Of a DNA stretch of 6,291 bases, positions 1-6,291 are shown piece after piece. Both the position numbers and the translations under genes were made by a program. Within the stretch, counting starts at the first letter, position 1. Each line of letters begins with the position of its first letter. This DNA is from Arcobacter sp. (GTDB lineage Bacteria > Campylobacterota > Campylobacteria > Campylobacterales > Arcobacteraceae), in the NCBI GenBank assembly GCA_016744485.1, contig JADGEG010000118.1, forward strand, positions 1 through 6,291, read 5' to 3'. Under the pieces are notes generated by a model. That model searched no databases and was not told where the DNA came from. It was given only the letters and a program-made list of their open reading frames with translations.

Positions 1-927
1 AGAATATTTAATGCTTTAAAAAAAGAAGAATTTACAAATAAATTTAAATCAAATATTATAAAATATAAATCTATGATTAAAGTTATAAATGTTAAAAAAG
101 TTTCATTTAATAGTATAGAATTTGGAGATGGTAAAGTAATAAATTATAAAGAAGCTTTTGAAGAACTTATGAGTAGCTTACCCTCAAATCAAAAAGTAAT
201 TATAATGATAGATGAGTTTGCTCAAACAATTGAAAATATAATAAAATATGATAGTAAAGAAAATGCACTTAATCTTTTAAAAACTCACAGAGCAATAAGA
301 CAAGCCAATCAATCTAATAATATAGTTTTTATATATGCAGGCTCAATTGGATTAGAAAGTGTCGTAGCAAAAATAAACGGAATGAAACATATAAATGATT
401 TAAAATCTATAAAAGTACCTCCTTTATAAAGACTTGATGCTATAGATTTTATATCACACTTACTTAACACTAATAGTATGAAAATGAATAAGATTCAAAT
501 AGAGTATATGCTTGATAAAATAGAGTGGCTTATACTTTTTTATATACAGCTTATTTTAGATGAAATAAAAAAATTAAGTAGAAAAAATCAAACTATAAGC
601 AATGATACTGTTGATATTGCAATAAATAATGCACTTGAACATAAAAATTATTTTGATAACTGGAGAAGTAAAATAAAAGAAGCTTTTAGTGACAAAGGCT
701 ATCTCTTTTCTAAAGAGCTTTTAAATATTATTTCAGAAAATTATACTATATCTAAAAATGAAATAGCAAATATAGCCAATAAATATAAGCTAAGTGTTGA
801 TGAGAAAAGAGAAACTTTACAGTCTTTAGTTTATGATAGATATATCAATAATTATGATGATATAAAGATATATAGATTTAGTTCTACAATTTTACGAATG
901 TGGTGGTATAAATATGTTGCAAACTAA
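1..927 (+). pseudogene. Archaeal-type P-loop ATPase (COG1672-like), 5'-partial, interrupted by one in-frame stop
   Basis: The frame is open from base 1, so the true start and the Walker A motif lie upstream of the window; the ATG at 73 is internal. Visible in order: a Walker B strand, VIIMIDEF, with the Asp-Glu pair at 211-216; a sensor-1-like strand, IVFIYAGSIGLE, near 328-357; then KVPPL followed by TAA at 427-429. The same frame continues without a gap from 430 to 925 with recognisable family sequence: RLDAIDFI, IEWLILFYIQLILDE, and an ending, YRFSSTILRMWWYKYVAN, that resembles the usual C-terminus of these ATPases. In relatives, as I recall them, the stop position carries Ser or Thr (PL-S/T-x-x-EA), so a single TCA-to-TAA change would explain the lesion. 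The family comprises signal-transducing or regulatory ATPases, mostly of unknown role. The start of the next gene lies inside its last codons, so the two were probably made and used together. Family placement is fairly sure; function is unknown. Two separate short proteins are possible but unlikely. Confidence 0.8.
427..429 (+). other. In-frame TAA splitting the first ATPase gene
   Basis: The TAA follows KVPPL, and the next codons in the same frame (RLDAIDFISHLL) continue the family sequence without any shift. The lesion is therefore a point substitution and not an indel. The next ATG in this frame is at 478, with no clear Shine-Dalgarno sequence before it, so restart of translation there is not obviously supported. 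Confidence 0.8.
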
Positions 928-2913
928 TTACACAAGTTATAAATATAACCCAAACGAGATAAATGAAAAAGATTTTTTAGAAAGATTTGTAATACGAAAT
1001 GATATATTTGAAGATATAAAAAATGTAGATTTTAATGTATCAAATCAACACTATATAATCGTAGGACAAAGAGGACAAGGTAAAACTTTTCTTTTAAGAA
1101 GAATAAGTATAGCTATAAAAAATGATAAAAAATTAACTAAGTTTTTAATACCTGTAAAGTTTTCAGAAGAACAGTATCAAATACGATCTTTATGTAGGTT
1201 CTTTGAAGTAATTGCTGAAGAGTTACAAGAAAATAATAGTGAGATATTTCCAAATATTTTAGATGATTTAGAAAAATATATAGATGACGAAGATTATGAA
1301 TCAAAATGTTTTGAATATTTTGAAGAGATGGTAAAAACAAAAAACTAATAATCTTATCTGATAATATAGATAAACTTCTTGGAAAACTAAAAGAAAAAGA
1401 GCAAAGACAACTAAGAAATATACTCATAACATCTTCAACTATTAGAATAGTTGGAGCATCAAGTAAGATGATAGAACAACATTTTAATTATGCTAAACCT
1501 TTTTATGAATACTTTAAAATTATAAAACTAGATGGTCTTAATTATGGTGAAAGTATAAAATTTTTAAGAGTCATTGGAAATAAGGAAGAAAATAACAAGA
1601 TAGAAGAAATTATAAAAAAATCTCCACAAAGAATAGAAACACTAAGACAGCTTACAGGTGGAGTTCCACGAACTTTAGTGATGCTTTATGATATATTCAT
1701 AAAAAACAACGAAACTGCTTTTGAGGACTTGTTAAAAGTACTTGATGATGTAACATTATTATATAAAGATAGAATGGATAATCTACCAAGTACCCTACAA
1801 GATATAGTACATAATATTGCAATTAATTGGGATGGAATAAGTACTAAAGAGTTAGCAGTAAAAACAAGATTAGAAAGTAAGTCTGTATCATCTCAACTAA
1901 AACAACTTGAAAAATACCATATCATAGAGTTTGAGAGTATTGGAAAAAATAAAATTTATAAGATAAAAGAGAGATTTTTTAATATTTGGTATCTTATGAG
2001 ATTTGGTAAAAAAAAAGATAGAAATAAAGTAGAATGGTTAGTGAAGTTTTTGACATCTTGGTATGATAGAGATGAGCTAAATTCAAAAGCAAAAGATTTT
2101 ATAAACTCTATAAAAACTAAAAACTTAAATGAAAACTATATATATTATATGTGTGAAAGTTTTAGTCATGCAGGAATTGATACATATATAGAACATACAA
2201 TGAAACAAACTGCAAAAGAGGATTTAAGTAAACAAAAATCAAGTTTTAAAAATGAATTATCAAAGTCTGATGTTCAAATATTATACGAAGCATTTAATTT
2301 ATATAAAAATGATAAAACTCTTGAGGCTATAAAACTACTAGAGAATTCAAAAAAAAGTAGTGGTGATATTGACTTCTTTCTTGCTCATTTATATTATAAA
2401 AACAAACAATATGACAAAGCAGAAGAATATTATCTAAAAGCTATAAAAAGTGGAAATAATAAAGTTGTAAATAATATAGTATTGTTCTATTTTGAACAAA
2501 ATAAAAAGAAGAATAAAGCTATAGAATTAATTACACAATCTTATAAAAATGAACAAAACTTTGATAATACAATTACATTTGCAATTATAATGTTATGGAA
2601 TGAAGAATTTGAAAAAAGTTATGCTAAATTTAATGAATGGCTAGAATATGACAATGCTTTAGAATCTAAAACTGATATTAGTATCTACTTTACTTTACTT
2701 ATTTTAAAAGGACAATTATATAAAACAAAAGAGTTTTTAGAGATAGAAAAGTATCAATTAAAAGACAGATATAAACCTATTTGGTATGCTTTGATGACTT
2801 TAATGCAAAATGATTTTCCACATGAGATAAAAAAGATGGGTAGTGAACTTACACAAAGTGTTAGTGAATTATTAGAAGTTATTGAAGCATGCAAAAATAA
2901 GTATTCTATCTAA
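914..2913 (+). pseudogene. STAND-like ATPase (P-loop / winged helix / TPR), split by a one-base frame break
   Basis: The first part runs in one frame from ATG 914 to the TAA at 1346-1348 (144 aa). The second part is in the -1 frame and continues to the stop at 2911-2913. Joined at the A-run around 1339-1345 they give a 666-residue protein. In the joined numbering: an N-terminal YNPNEINEKDFLERFVIR segment typical of this ATPase group; Walker A GQRGQGKT at 51-58; Walker B LIILSDNID at 145-153, encoded just after the break; GASSKMIE near 180; GGVPR at 249-253, the GxP-type motif of Orc1/STAND-like ATPases; a winged helix at about 291-363 (ISTKELA, VSSQLKQLEKYHII); and TPR-like helical repeats at about 455-585 (FFLAHLYYKNKQYDKAEEYYLKAI). 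P-loop, winged helix and TPR in this order is the usual layout of STAND signalling switches. The break separates Walker A from Walker B, so neither piece alone should hydrolyse ATP. The start overlaps the upstream gene by 14 nt, suggesting translational coupling. Biological role unknown; a regulatory or defence role is only a guess. I call it a pseudogene because the simplest reading is loss of one A, but frameshift decoding is not excluded. Confidence 0.72.
1339..1373 (+). other. Frame-break site: A AAA AAC heptamer, tandem TAA stops and a short stem-loop
   Basis: In the frame of the upstream part, codons read aca aaa aac taa taa, so bases 1339-1345 form A AAA AAC in the phase used by classical -1 ribosomal frameshift sites. 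A slip back by one base leads directly into CTA ATA ATC, the Walker B strand of the same protein. Eight bases after the heptamer a 6-bp stem can form between TTATCT (1354-1359) and AGATAA (1368-1373), with an 8-nt loop. The stem has only one G-C pair and would be weak. Equally, one A lost from an original run of seven would give the same sequence. The arrangement is visible; its use by ribosomes is untested. Confidence 0.45.
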
Positions 2914-2950
2914 TAAAATAGTCATGTTAAAATGAGAGTGTAAAGTATAC

Positions 2951-2979
2951 AACAAAATTTATACACTGTAAATTTTGTT
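2951..2979 (+). repeat. Perfect 11-bp inverted repeat (hairpin) after the ATPase pair
   Basis: AACAAAATTTA (2951-2961) and TAAATTTTGTT (2969-2979) are perfect reverse complements around the 7-nt loop TACACTG. The stem contains a single G-C pair and no T-run follows (CCACAT comes next), so it is a poor intrinsic terminator by itself. It starts 38 bases after the stop of the upstream gene. The loop bases TACACT (2962-2967) are complementary to AGTGTA at 2937-2942, which would allow a pseudoknot in RNA. It could be a transcript-end stabiliser, a protein-binding palindrome or a regulatory RNA element; the sequence does not decide. Confidence 0.5.
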
Positions 2980-3041
2980 CCACATAAGATAAATAAAGCC
3001 CAATTGTCAAGATATATTCATTTATGTCTTGTCTTATTTGG
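2980..3041 (+). repeat. Compound imperfect hairpin, possible terminator of the ATPase pair
   Basis: The outer arms CCACATAAGA (2980-2989) and TCTTATTTGG (3032-3041) pair at 9 of 10 positions. The inner arms CAAGATATA (3008-3016) and TATGTCTTG (3023-3031) pair at all nine positions counting one G-U, with a 6-nt loop. The 3' arms are contiguous, while an 18-nt bulge lies on the 5' side. A run of six T follows at 3051-3056, nine bases beyond the structure. This might terminate transcription, but the gap before the T-run and the low GC content make it non-canonical. Confidence 0.35.
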
Positions 3042-3091
3042 CATAAATACTTTTTTATTTCTTAATTTTGTTTATTAATCAATTTTTCTTA

Positions 3092-3110
3092 TATTAATGT
3101 TTCATTAATA
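3092..3110 (+). promoter_or_regulatory. 19-bp perfect palindrome, candidate operator of the efflux operon
   Basis: TATTAATG and CATTAATA are exact reverse complements separated by TTT. The site ends 38 bases before the adaptor start codon. A further TATTAAT half-site lies 19 bases upstream (3073-3079), about two helical turns away. A weak -10-like TAAAAT sits at 3120-3125, which would place the palindrome across the -35/spacer region, a normal position for a repressor of the TetR, MarR or similar type. No regulator gene is present in the window, so the cognate protein is unknown, and the surrounding sequence is AT-rich enough to make some palindromes by chance. Confidence 0.45.
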
Positions 3111-3137
3111 CAAGCAATGTAAAATTATAAAAATAAA

Positions 3138-3143
3138 AAGAGG
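3138..3143 (+). promoter_or_regulatory. Shine-Dalgarno AAGAGG of the adaptor gene
   Basis: AAGAGG ends 5 bases before the ATG at 3149. It is the clearest ribosome binding site in the window and fixes the start of the first exporter gene, whose protein then begins with the expected lysines plus a hydrophobic anchor. Confidence 0.75.
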
Positions 3144-3148
3144 TAATA

Positions 3149-4282
3149 ATGAAAAAATATTTAATATACACAGTAATTATACTTATATTAGGGTTTGGAT
3201 TTTATAAAAAAATCTATATACCAAAACACACATTTAAAACAGTACAAGCAAGTGTAAATAATATGAGTGTAAAAGTTAATGGTATTGGTAATGTTGGTGC
3301 AAAAGACATATATAAAGTAGCTTCTATTTATGGTGGTAAAGTACTATCTTTTGAGATTAACGAAGGTGATTTTATAAAAAAAGGCACTTTAATTGCAAAA
3401 ATAGATTCCATAGATTTAAGTGATAAAATAGATGAACTAGATGCAAATGTAAAAAAACTACAAAATGATATAAAAGCCTTAGAACTAGACAAACAAAGTT
3501 CAATTATATCTTATAAGTATCAAGAAGATATTTATACAAAAAATCAACAACTATTTAAAAAAGGAGCTATATCTGAATTAGATTTTAAAAAATATAAAAC
3601 AAATATGAATATTTCAAAATTAAAAGTAAGTAGTTTATCTGCAAAAATAAAATCTATTTATTCACAAATAACTCAGATAAAAGCTAGTTTAAATGGACTA
3701 AAACAAAAACTTATAAGATATACTATTTTTGCACCAGTTGATGGATATATTACAAAAAAACATATATCAAATTTTGCAATTATAAACCAAAATCAAACAC
3801 TTGTAGAAATAATAAATCCAAAAGATGTATGGGTTGAAACACATATAGATACTAGAATAAGTGGAGATGTAAAGTTAGGTGATATTGCTACAATTGAACT
3901 ACGATCATCGTCTAAACAATATAAAGGAAAAGTTACAAATATCAAACCTATAAATAATAGTGTTACAAATGAAAGAGAGATAAATATAAGTTTTGACAAT
4001 CTTCCTATTCCTTTTTATCTTGAAGAACAAGCTATTGTTGATATTCAAATAAAAGAGTTGAAAAATATTTTAAAAGTTCCTCTGTCTGCTTTAGCTATTT
4101 ATAAAGAAAAAAATGGTGTTTGGATACTAAAAGATGGTACTGTAAATTTTAAAGAACTTAAGATATTAGCTTATGATAACAAAGGTGTAGCTACTAAAGA
4201 TATCACAACAAAAGATATATTAGTTATACCTGATTTAAATAAAAAAACTCTTTTCGATGGTATAAAAATATATCATGATTAA
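3149..4282 (+). CDS. HlyD/DevB-like periplasmic adaptor subunit of an ABC exporter
   Basis: Membrane fusion protein that would link an inner-membrane ABC pump to an outer-membrane TolC-type channel. The 377 residues fit the family. Seen in order: one N-terminal membrane anchor at about 4-19 after MKK, with no lipobox cysteine; first lipoyl half at about 57-86 (GGKVLSFEINEGDFIKKGTLIAKID); a long coiled-coil hairpin at about 88-190; second lipoyl half at about 191-222 (APVDGYITK); beta-barrel at about 226-300 (VWVETHID, GDIATIEL, YKGKVTNI); and a membrane-proximal C-terminal region (VPLSALAIYKEKNGVWIL). At the hairpin tip, K131-x3-L135-x6-S142 matches the R-x3-L-x6-S motif that RND and MacA-type adaptors use to dock TolC, with Arg replaced by Lys. 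It is the first gene of a three-gene operon, with a strong AAGAGG site before it, and overlaps the permease gene by 8 nt. A role in drug, lipid, glycolipid or peptide export is possible; the substrate is not predictable. Family assignment is secure. Confidence 0.93.
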   Translation: MKKYLIYTVIILILGFGFYKKIYIPKHTFKTVQASVNNMSVKVNGIGNVGAKDIYKVASIYGGKVLSFEINEGDFIKKGTLIAKIDSIDLSDKIDELDANVKKLQNDIKALELDKQSSIISYKYQEDIYTKNQQLFKKGAISELDFKKYKTNMNISKLKVSSLSAKIKSIYSQITQIKASLNGLKQKLIRYTIFAPVDGYITKKHISNFAIINQNQTLVEIINPKDVWVETHIDTRISGDVKLGDIATIELRSSSKQYKGKVTNIKPINNSVTNEREINISFDNLPIPFYLEEQAIVDIQIKELKNILKVPLSALAIYKEKNGVWILKDGTVNFKELKILAYDNKGVATKDITTKDILVIPDLNKKTLFDGIKIYHD

Positions 4283-5420
4283 TCTAGCATACAAAGATAT
4301 AACACACTCTTTAGGTAAGTTTATAGTTACTGCTATTGGGGTTGGTGCATTATTAGGTATCGTTGTGATTATGATAGGTGTTTATCGTGGTATGGTTTTT
4401 GATGCACAAGTTTTAGTAAATGATATAAAAGCAGATATTTGGGTAGTTCAAGAAGACACATTAGGGCCATTTGCACAAACTTCAAAAATTCATGAAGATT
4501 TGAAAAATCAAATCGCTTATCAAAATGGTATTAAATATGCAGAAGCTATTACTTTTCAAACATTTCAGATGGAAAATAAATATGGTGATTTTAAAGTTAT
4601 GCTCGTAGGATATGACCCCTTTGGAAATATATCTGTGATAGATAAATCAAAATTGCTTGAAGGTCGAGTTTTAAAAAAACAACATTTTGAAATAGTTGTT
4701 TCAAAAAAAACAAATTATAAATTAGGTGAATATATTCAATTAGGAAGAAACAAATTTAAAGTTGTTGGACTTACAAAAGACACTGTGTCAAGTAGTGGAG
4801 ATTTTCTTATGTATACTAGCTTAAAAGATGCTGCTATTTTACAATTTACTTATACAAATGAAAGAATAAGAAGCGATGAGAAAAGAGGTATAAAAGGTGG
4901 AAATCCTCATCTTGTAAATGCAATAGTAGCAAAAATAAAAGATACTCATAATGTCAAAAATGTAGCTAGAAATATAGAAAAAACTACACATAAAAAAGTA
5001 TTTACAAAAGATGAACAGATAAATCTTTTACTTCAAAAAGTTATCAAAAAATCATCTAAACAAATAGGTATGTTTACTATTATTCTTATTGTTGTAGCAA
5101 TTATAATTATTGCACTTATTATTTATACTATGACTTTGGAAAAAATCAAAGAAATTTCTATACTTAAATTAATAGGAATACCAAACTTTACAATTTCTAA
5201 GATGATTATACAAGAGACGGTTATTTTAGGTGTGTTTGCATTTATTTCAGGTAATATTTTTGCCCATCTTATAAGTAGTGGTTTTCCAAAAAGAATATTA
5301 TTATTAACTCAAGATTCTATTTCACTTTTTATTGTGATACTAGTATCTTCGATATTTGCATCATTATTTGGAATATATAAAGTGATTAAAACAGATCCTG
5401 CACAAGCAATAGGTGGATGA
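4275..5420 (+). CDS. DevC/MacB-type ABC transporter permease (FtsX fold)
   Basis: Inner-membrane subunit of the exporter. The 381 residues have the four-TM layout of the MacB/FtsX/LolCE superfamily: TM1 at about 15-37, a large periplasmic domain at about 38-260, then three TM segments at about 264-288, 311-335 and 347-370. The motifs GVYRGMVFDA, ADIWVVQ and GPFAQTS near 35-70 are those I associate with the DevC-like branch, as in the heterocyst glycolipid exporter DevBCA, and not with LolC/E. The cytoplasmic stretch TLEKIKEISILKLIG (287-301) is the expected contact helix for the ATPase, and the end KTDPAQAIGG matches the DPxxA ending of MacB/FtsX proteins. The ATG at 4275 lies 8 nt inside the adaptor gene, and the stop shares ATGA with the following ATG, so translation is likely coupled. 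This type of transporter does not pass substrate through its own TMs like a classical ABC pump but moves the periplasmic parts mechanically (known for MacB). Substrate unknown. Confidence 0.92.
   Translation: MINLAYKDITHSLGKFIVTAIGVGALLGIVVIMIGVYRGMVFDAQVLVNDIKADIWVVQEDTLGPFAQTSKIHEDLKNQIAYQNGIKYAEAITFQTFQMENKYGDFKVMLVGYDPFGNISVIDKSKLLEGRVLKKQHFEIVVSKKTNYKLGEYIQLGRNKFKVVGLTKDTVSSSGDFLMYTSLKDAAILQFTYTNERIRSDEKRGIKGGNPHLVNAIVAKIKDTHNVKNVARNIEKTTHKKVFTKDEQINLLLQKVIKKSSKQIGMFTIILIVVAIIIIALIIYTMTLEKIKEISILKLIGIPNFTISKMIIQETVILGVFAFISGNIFAHLISSGFPKRILLLTQDSISLFIVILVSSIFASLFGIYKVIKTDPAQAIGG
5411..5416 (+). promoter_or_regulatory. AGGTGG ribosome binding site deciding the ATPase start
   Basis: AGGTGG, inside the last codons of the permease, lies directly against the ATG at 5417 but 6 bases from the ATG at 5423. 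Normal spacing favours 5423. The two starts differ by only two residues. Confidence 0.5.
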
Positions 5421-5422
5421 AA

Positions 5423-6124
5423 ATGAATACTAATATAGCTATGAAAATAGAAAATTTAGAAAAAAGTTTTGGAGTAGTAGATAGTAAAATAACAGTTATT
5501 AAAGATGCTAATTTTTCTTTAAATAAAGGTGAATTTGTAGCTCTAGTTGCACCTAGTGGTGCTGGAAAAACCACTCTTCTTATGATGTTGGGTTGTGTAC
5601 TTGAACCAACTAGTGGAAAGATAACTATAGGTGAGAAAATAGTTTATGATGATAAATTATTAGTAAAAGATGATAGAGCCTTACGAAGAAAGAAAATTGG
5701 ATTTATCTTTCAAAATCATTATTTAATACCATTTTTAAATATAGAAGAAAATATTACTTTGTTACCATATCAAAATAATGAAAGTCCTAATGTTGTAAAG
5801 CCAAGAGTAAAAGAAATTATGGACTATCTTAATATGAGTGATAAGATGAAAAGTATGCCAAGTGAATTAAGTGGTGGGCAAAATCAAAGGATAGCAATTG
5901 CACGAGCATTAGCAAATAATCCAGACATAATATTAGCAGATGAACCAACGGCAGCATTGGATAAGCAAAGAGCAATAAGCGTGATAAAAATGTTAAAACA
6001 AATTACAAGAGAAAAAAATGTAACTATTATTATGGTGACACACGATGATAGATTATTGCCATACTGTGATAAAGTTTTAAGTATAAAAGATAAAAAAATA
6101 GATATAAAAGAAAATAAAAAATAA
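5423..6124 (+). CDS. ABC transporter ATP-binding subunit (DevA/MacB/LolD class)
   Basis: Cytoplasmic ATPase that would drive the adaptor-permease exporter. From the ATG at 5423 it has 233 residues, normal for a stand-alone ABC domain. All motifs are present in this numbering: Walker A APSGAGKTT at 43-51 (catalytic Lys49); Q-loop Gln97 in FIFQNHYLIP; signature LSGGQNQR at 149-156; Walker B IILADEPT at 169-176 with catalytic Glu174; D-loop AALD at 177-180; switch His207 in VTHDD. The first Walker A residue is Ala where Gly is usual; this also occurs in some LolD proteins and should not impair activity. The ATG at 5417, giving an ATGA overlap with the permease stop, is an alternative start two codons longer, and ATG 5441 is a less likely shorter one. 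It is the last gene of the operon; no channel gene follows before the operon ends, so the TolC partner must be encoded elsewhere. Activity as an ATPase is near certain, the substrate unknown. Confidence 0.94.
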   Translation: MNTNIAMKIENLEKSFGVVDSKITVIKDANFSLNKGEFVALVAPSGAGKTTLLMMLGCVLEPTSGKITIGEKIVYDDKLLVKDDRALRRKKIGFIFQNHYLIPFLNIEENITLLPYQNNESPNVVKPRVKEIMDYLNMSDKMKSMPSELSGGQNQRIAIARALANNPDIILADEPTAALDKQRAISVIKMLKQITREKNVTIIMVTHDDRLLPYCDKVLSIKDKKIDIKENKK

Positions 6125-6230
6125 GTTTATGTTATGTAGTTGTATTGATTGTAAAATAATAATTAAAACTGGCTATAAATAATCTATTTTTTTAAATTTC
6201 TAAATTTGTTGATAATTCTATAATAAATCC

Positions 6231-6259
6231 TTGACAAAAGATAAAAAATTGTCTATAAT
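6231..6259 (+). promoter_or_regulatory. Consensus sigma-70 promoter, probably of a stable RNA gene beyond the window
   Basis: TTGACA (6231-6236) and TATAAT (6254-6259) are both perfect and separated by the optimal 17 bp. Just after the -10 comes TCCCGTCC (6260-6267), a GC-rich start region that stands out in this AT-rich sequence and resembles the discriminator of growth-controlled rRNA and tRNA promoters. A second TATAAT at 6219-6224 has no good -35. Transcription would start near 6266 and run off the window; no mature RNA is visible in the remaining 25 bases. The stable-RNA target is inference. Confidence 0.75.
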
Positions 6260-6291
6260 TCCCGTCCAAATTCACAAGAGCTAGATATGAT

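Noticed and set aside
1333..1344. A-runs as a phase-variation switch
   Set aside because: Runs of five and six A are short for slipped-strand switching and are everywhere in this genome; Campylobacterota switches usually use long G/C tracts. Loss of one A or ribosomal slippage explains the site as well.
1137..1427. Open frame on the minus strand across the frame-break region of the second ATPase
   Set aside because: It is antisense to conserved ATPase sequence, is low in complexity (Ser/Phe/Leu-rich) and has no recognisable motif; a shadow of AT-rich coding sequence.
3024..3065. Tiny 13-codon frame (ATG at 3024) in the intergenic region
   Set aside because: No Shine-Dalgarno site, and it lies within the 3' arm of a hairpin; such short frames are expected by chance.
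3793..3999. Minus-strand open frame inside the adaptor gene
   Set aside because: Fully opposite a well-supported HlyD-type gene, with no ribosome binding site or family resemblance.
5386..5574. Minus-strand open frame over the permease/ATPase junction
   Set aside because: Opposite the overlap of two certain genes and the Walker A region; no independent support.
6125..6230. Terminator after the ABC operon
   Set aside because: A T7 run exists at 6186-6193 but no stable stem precedes it; the AAATTT repeats nearby (6194-6207) are too short and lack G-C pairs.

Overview
The window is very AT-rich, with A/T-ending codons and lysine/isoleucine/asparagine-rich proteins. Protein wording and promoter style look most like a Campylobacterota bacterium of the Arcobacter group. 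This assignment is inference from composition and remembered family sequences, not from a search. All genes lie on the + strand.

Left part (1-2913): a tightly linked pair of P-loop ATPase genes whose reading frames overlap by 14 nt. The first enters the window already open, so its Walker A end lies outside. It is cut by one in-frame TAA at 427-429. The second has Walker A, an Orc/STAND-type GGVPR motif, a winged helix and a TPR-like C-terminus. It is cut by one frame break at 1339-1345, exactly at an A AAA AAC heptamer followed by tandem TAA stops. Apart from these two lesions both genes read cleanly, so they are either recently broken or, for the second gene, possibly rescued by -1 frameshifting. 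Their function is not known to me.

Middle (2914-3148): a 235-bp non-coding stretch with an 11-bp perfect hairpin, a second compound hairpin directly abutting it, and a 19-bp perfect palindrome (TATTAATG-TTT-CATTAATA) about 40 bp before the next start codon. The palindrome is a good operator candidate for the efflux operon.

Right part (3149-6124): a compact three-gene exporter operon with overlapping genes. It encodes a periplasmic adaptor (HlyD/DevB-like), a four-TM FtsX/MacB-fold permease (DevC-like) and an ABC ATPase (DevA/MacB/LolD class). Together they would form an inner-membrane machine that exports a substrate from the membrane or periplasm through a TolC-like outer-membrane channel. 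The adaptor carries a K-x3-L-x6-S version of the TolC-docking motif. No outer-membrane channel or regulator gene is in the window, and the substrate cannot be read from sequence.

Right end (6125-6291): non-coding, with no convincing terminator after the operon, then a perfect-consensus sigma-70 promoter (TTGACA, 17 bp, TATAAT) with a GC-rich start region. It is probably the promoter of a stable RNA gene or rRNA operon that begins beyond the window.
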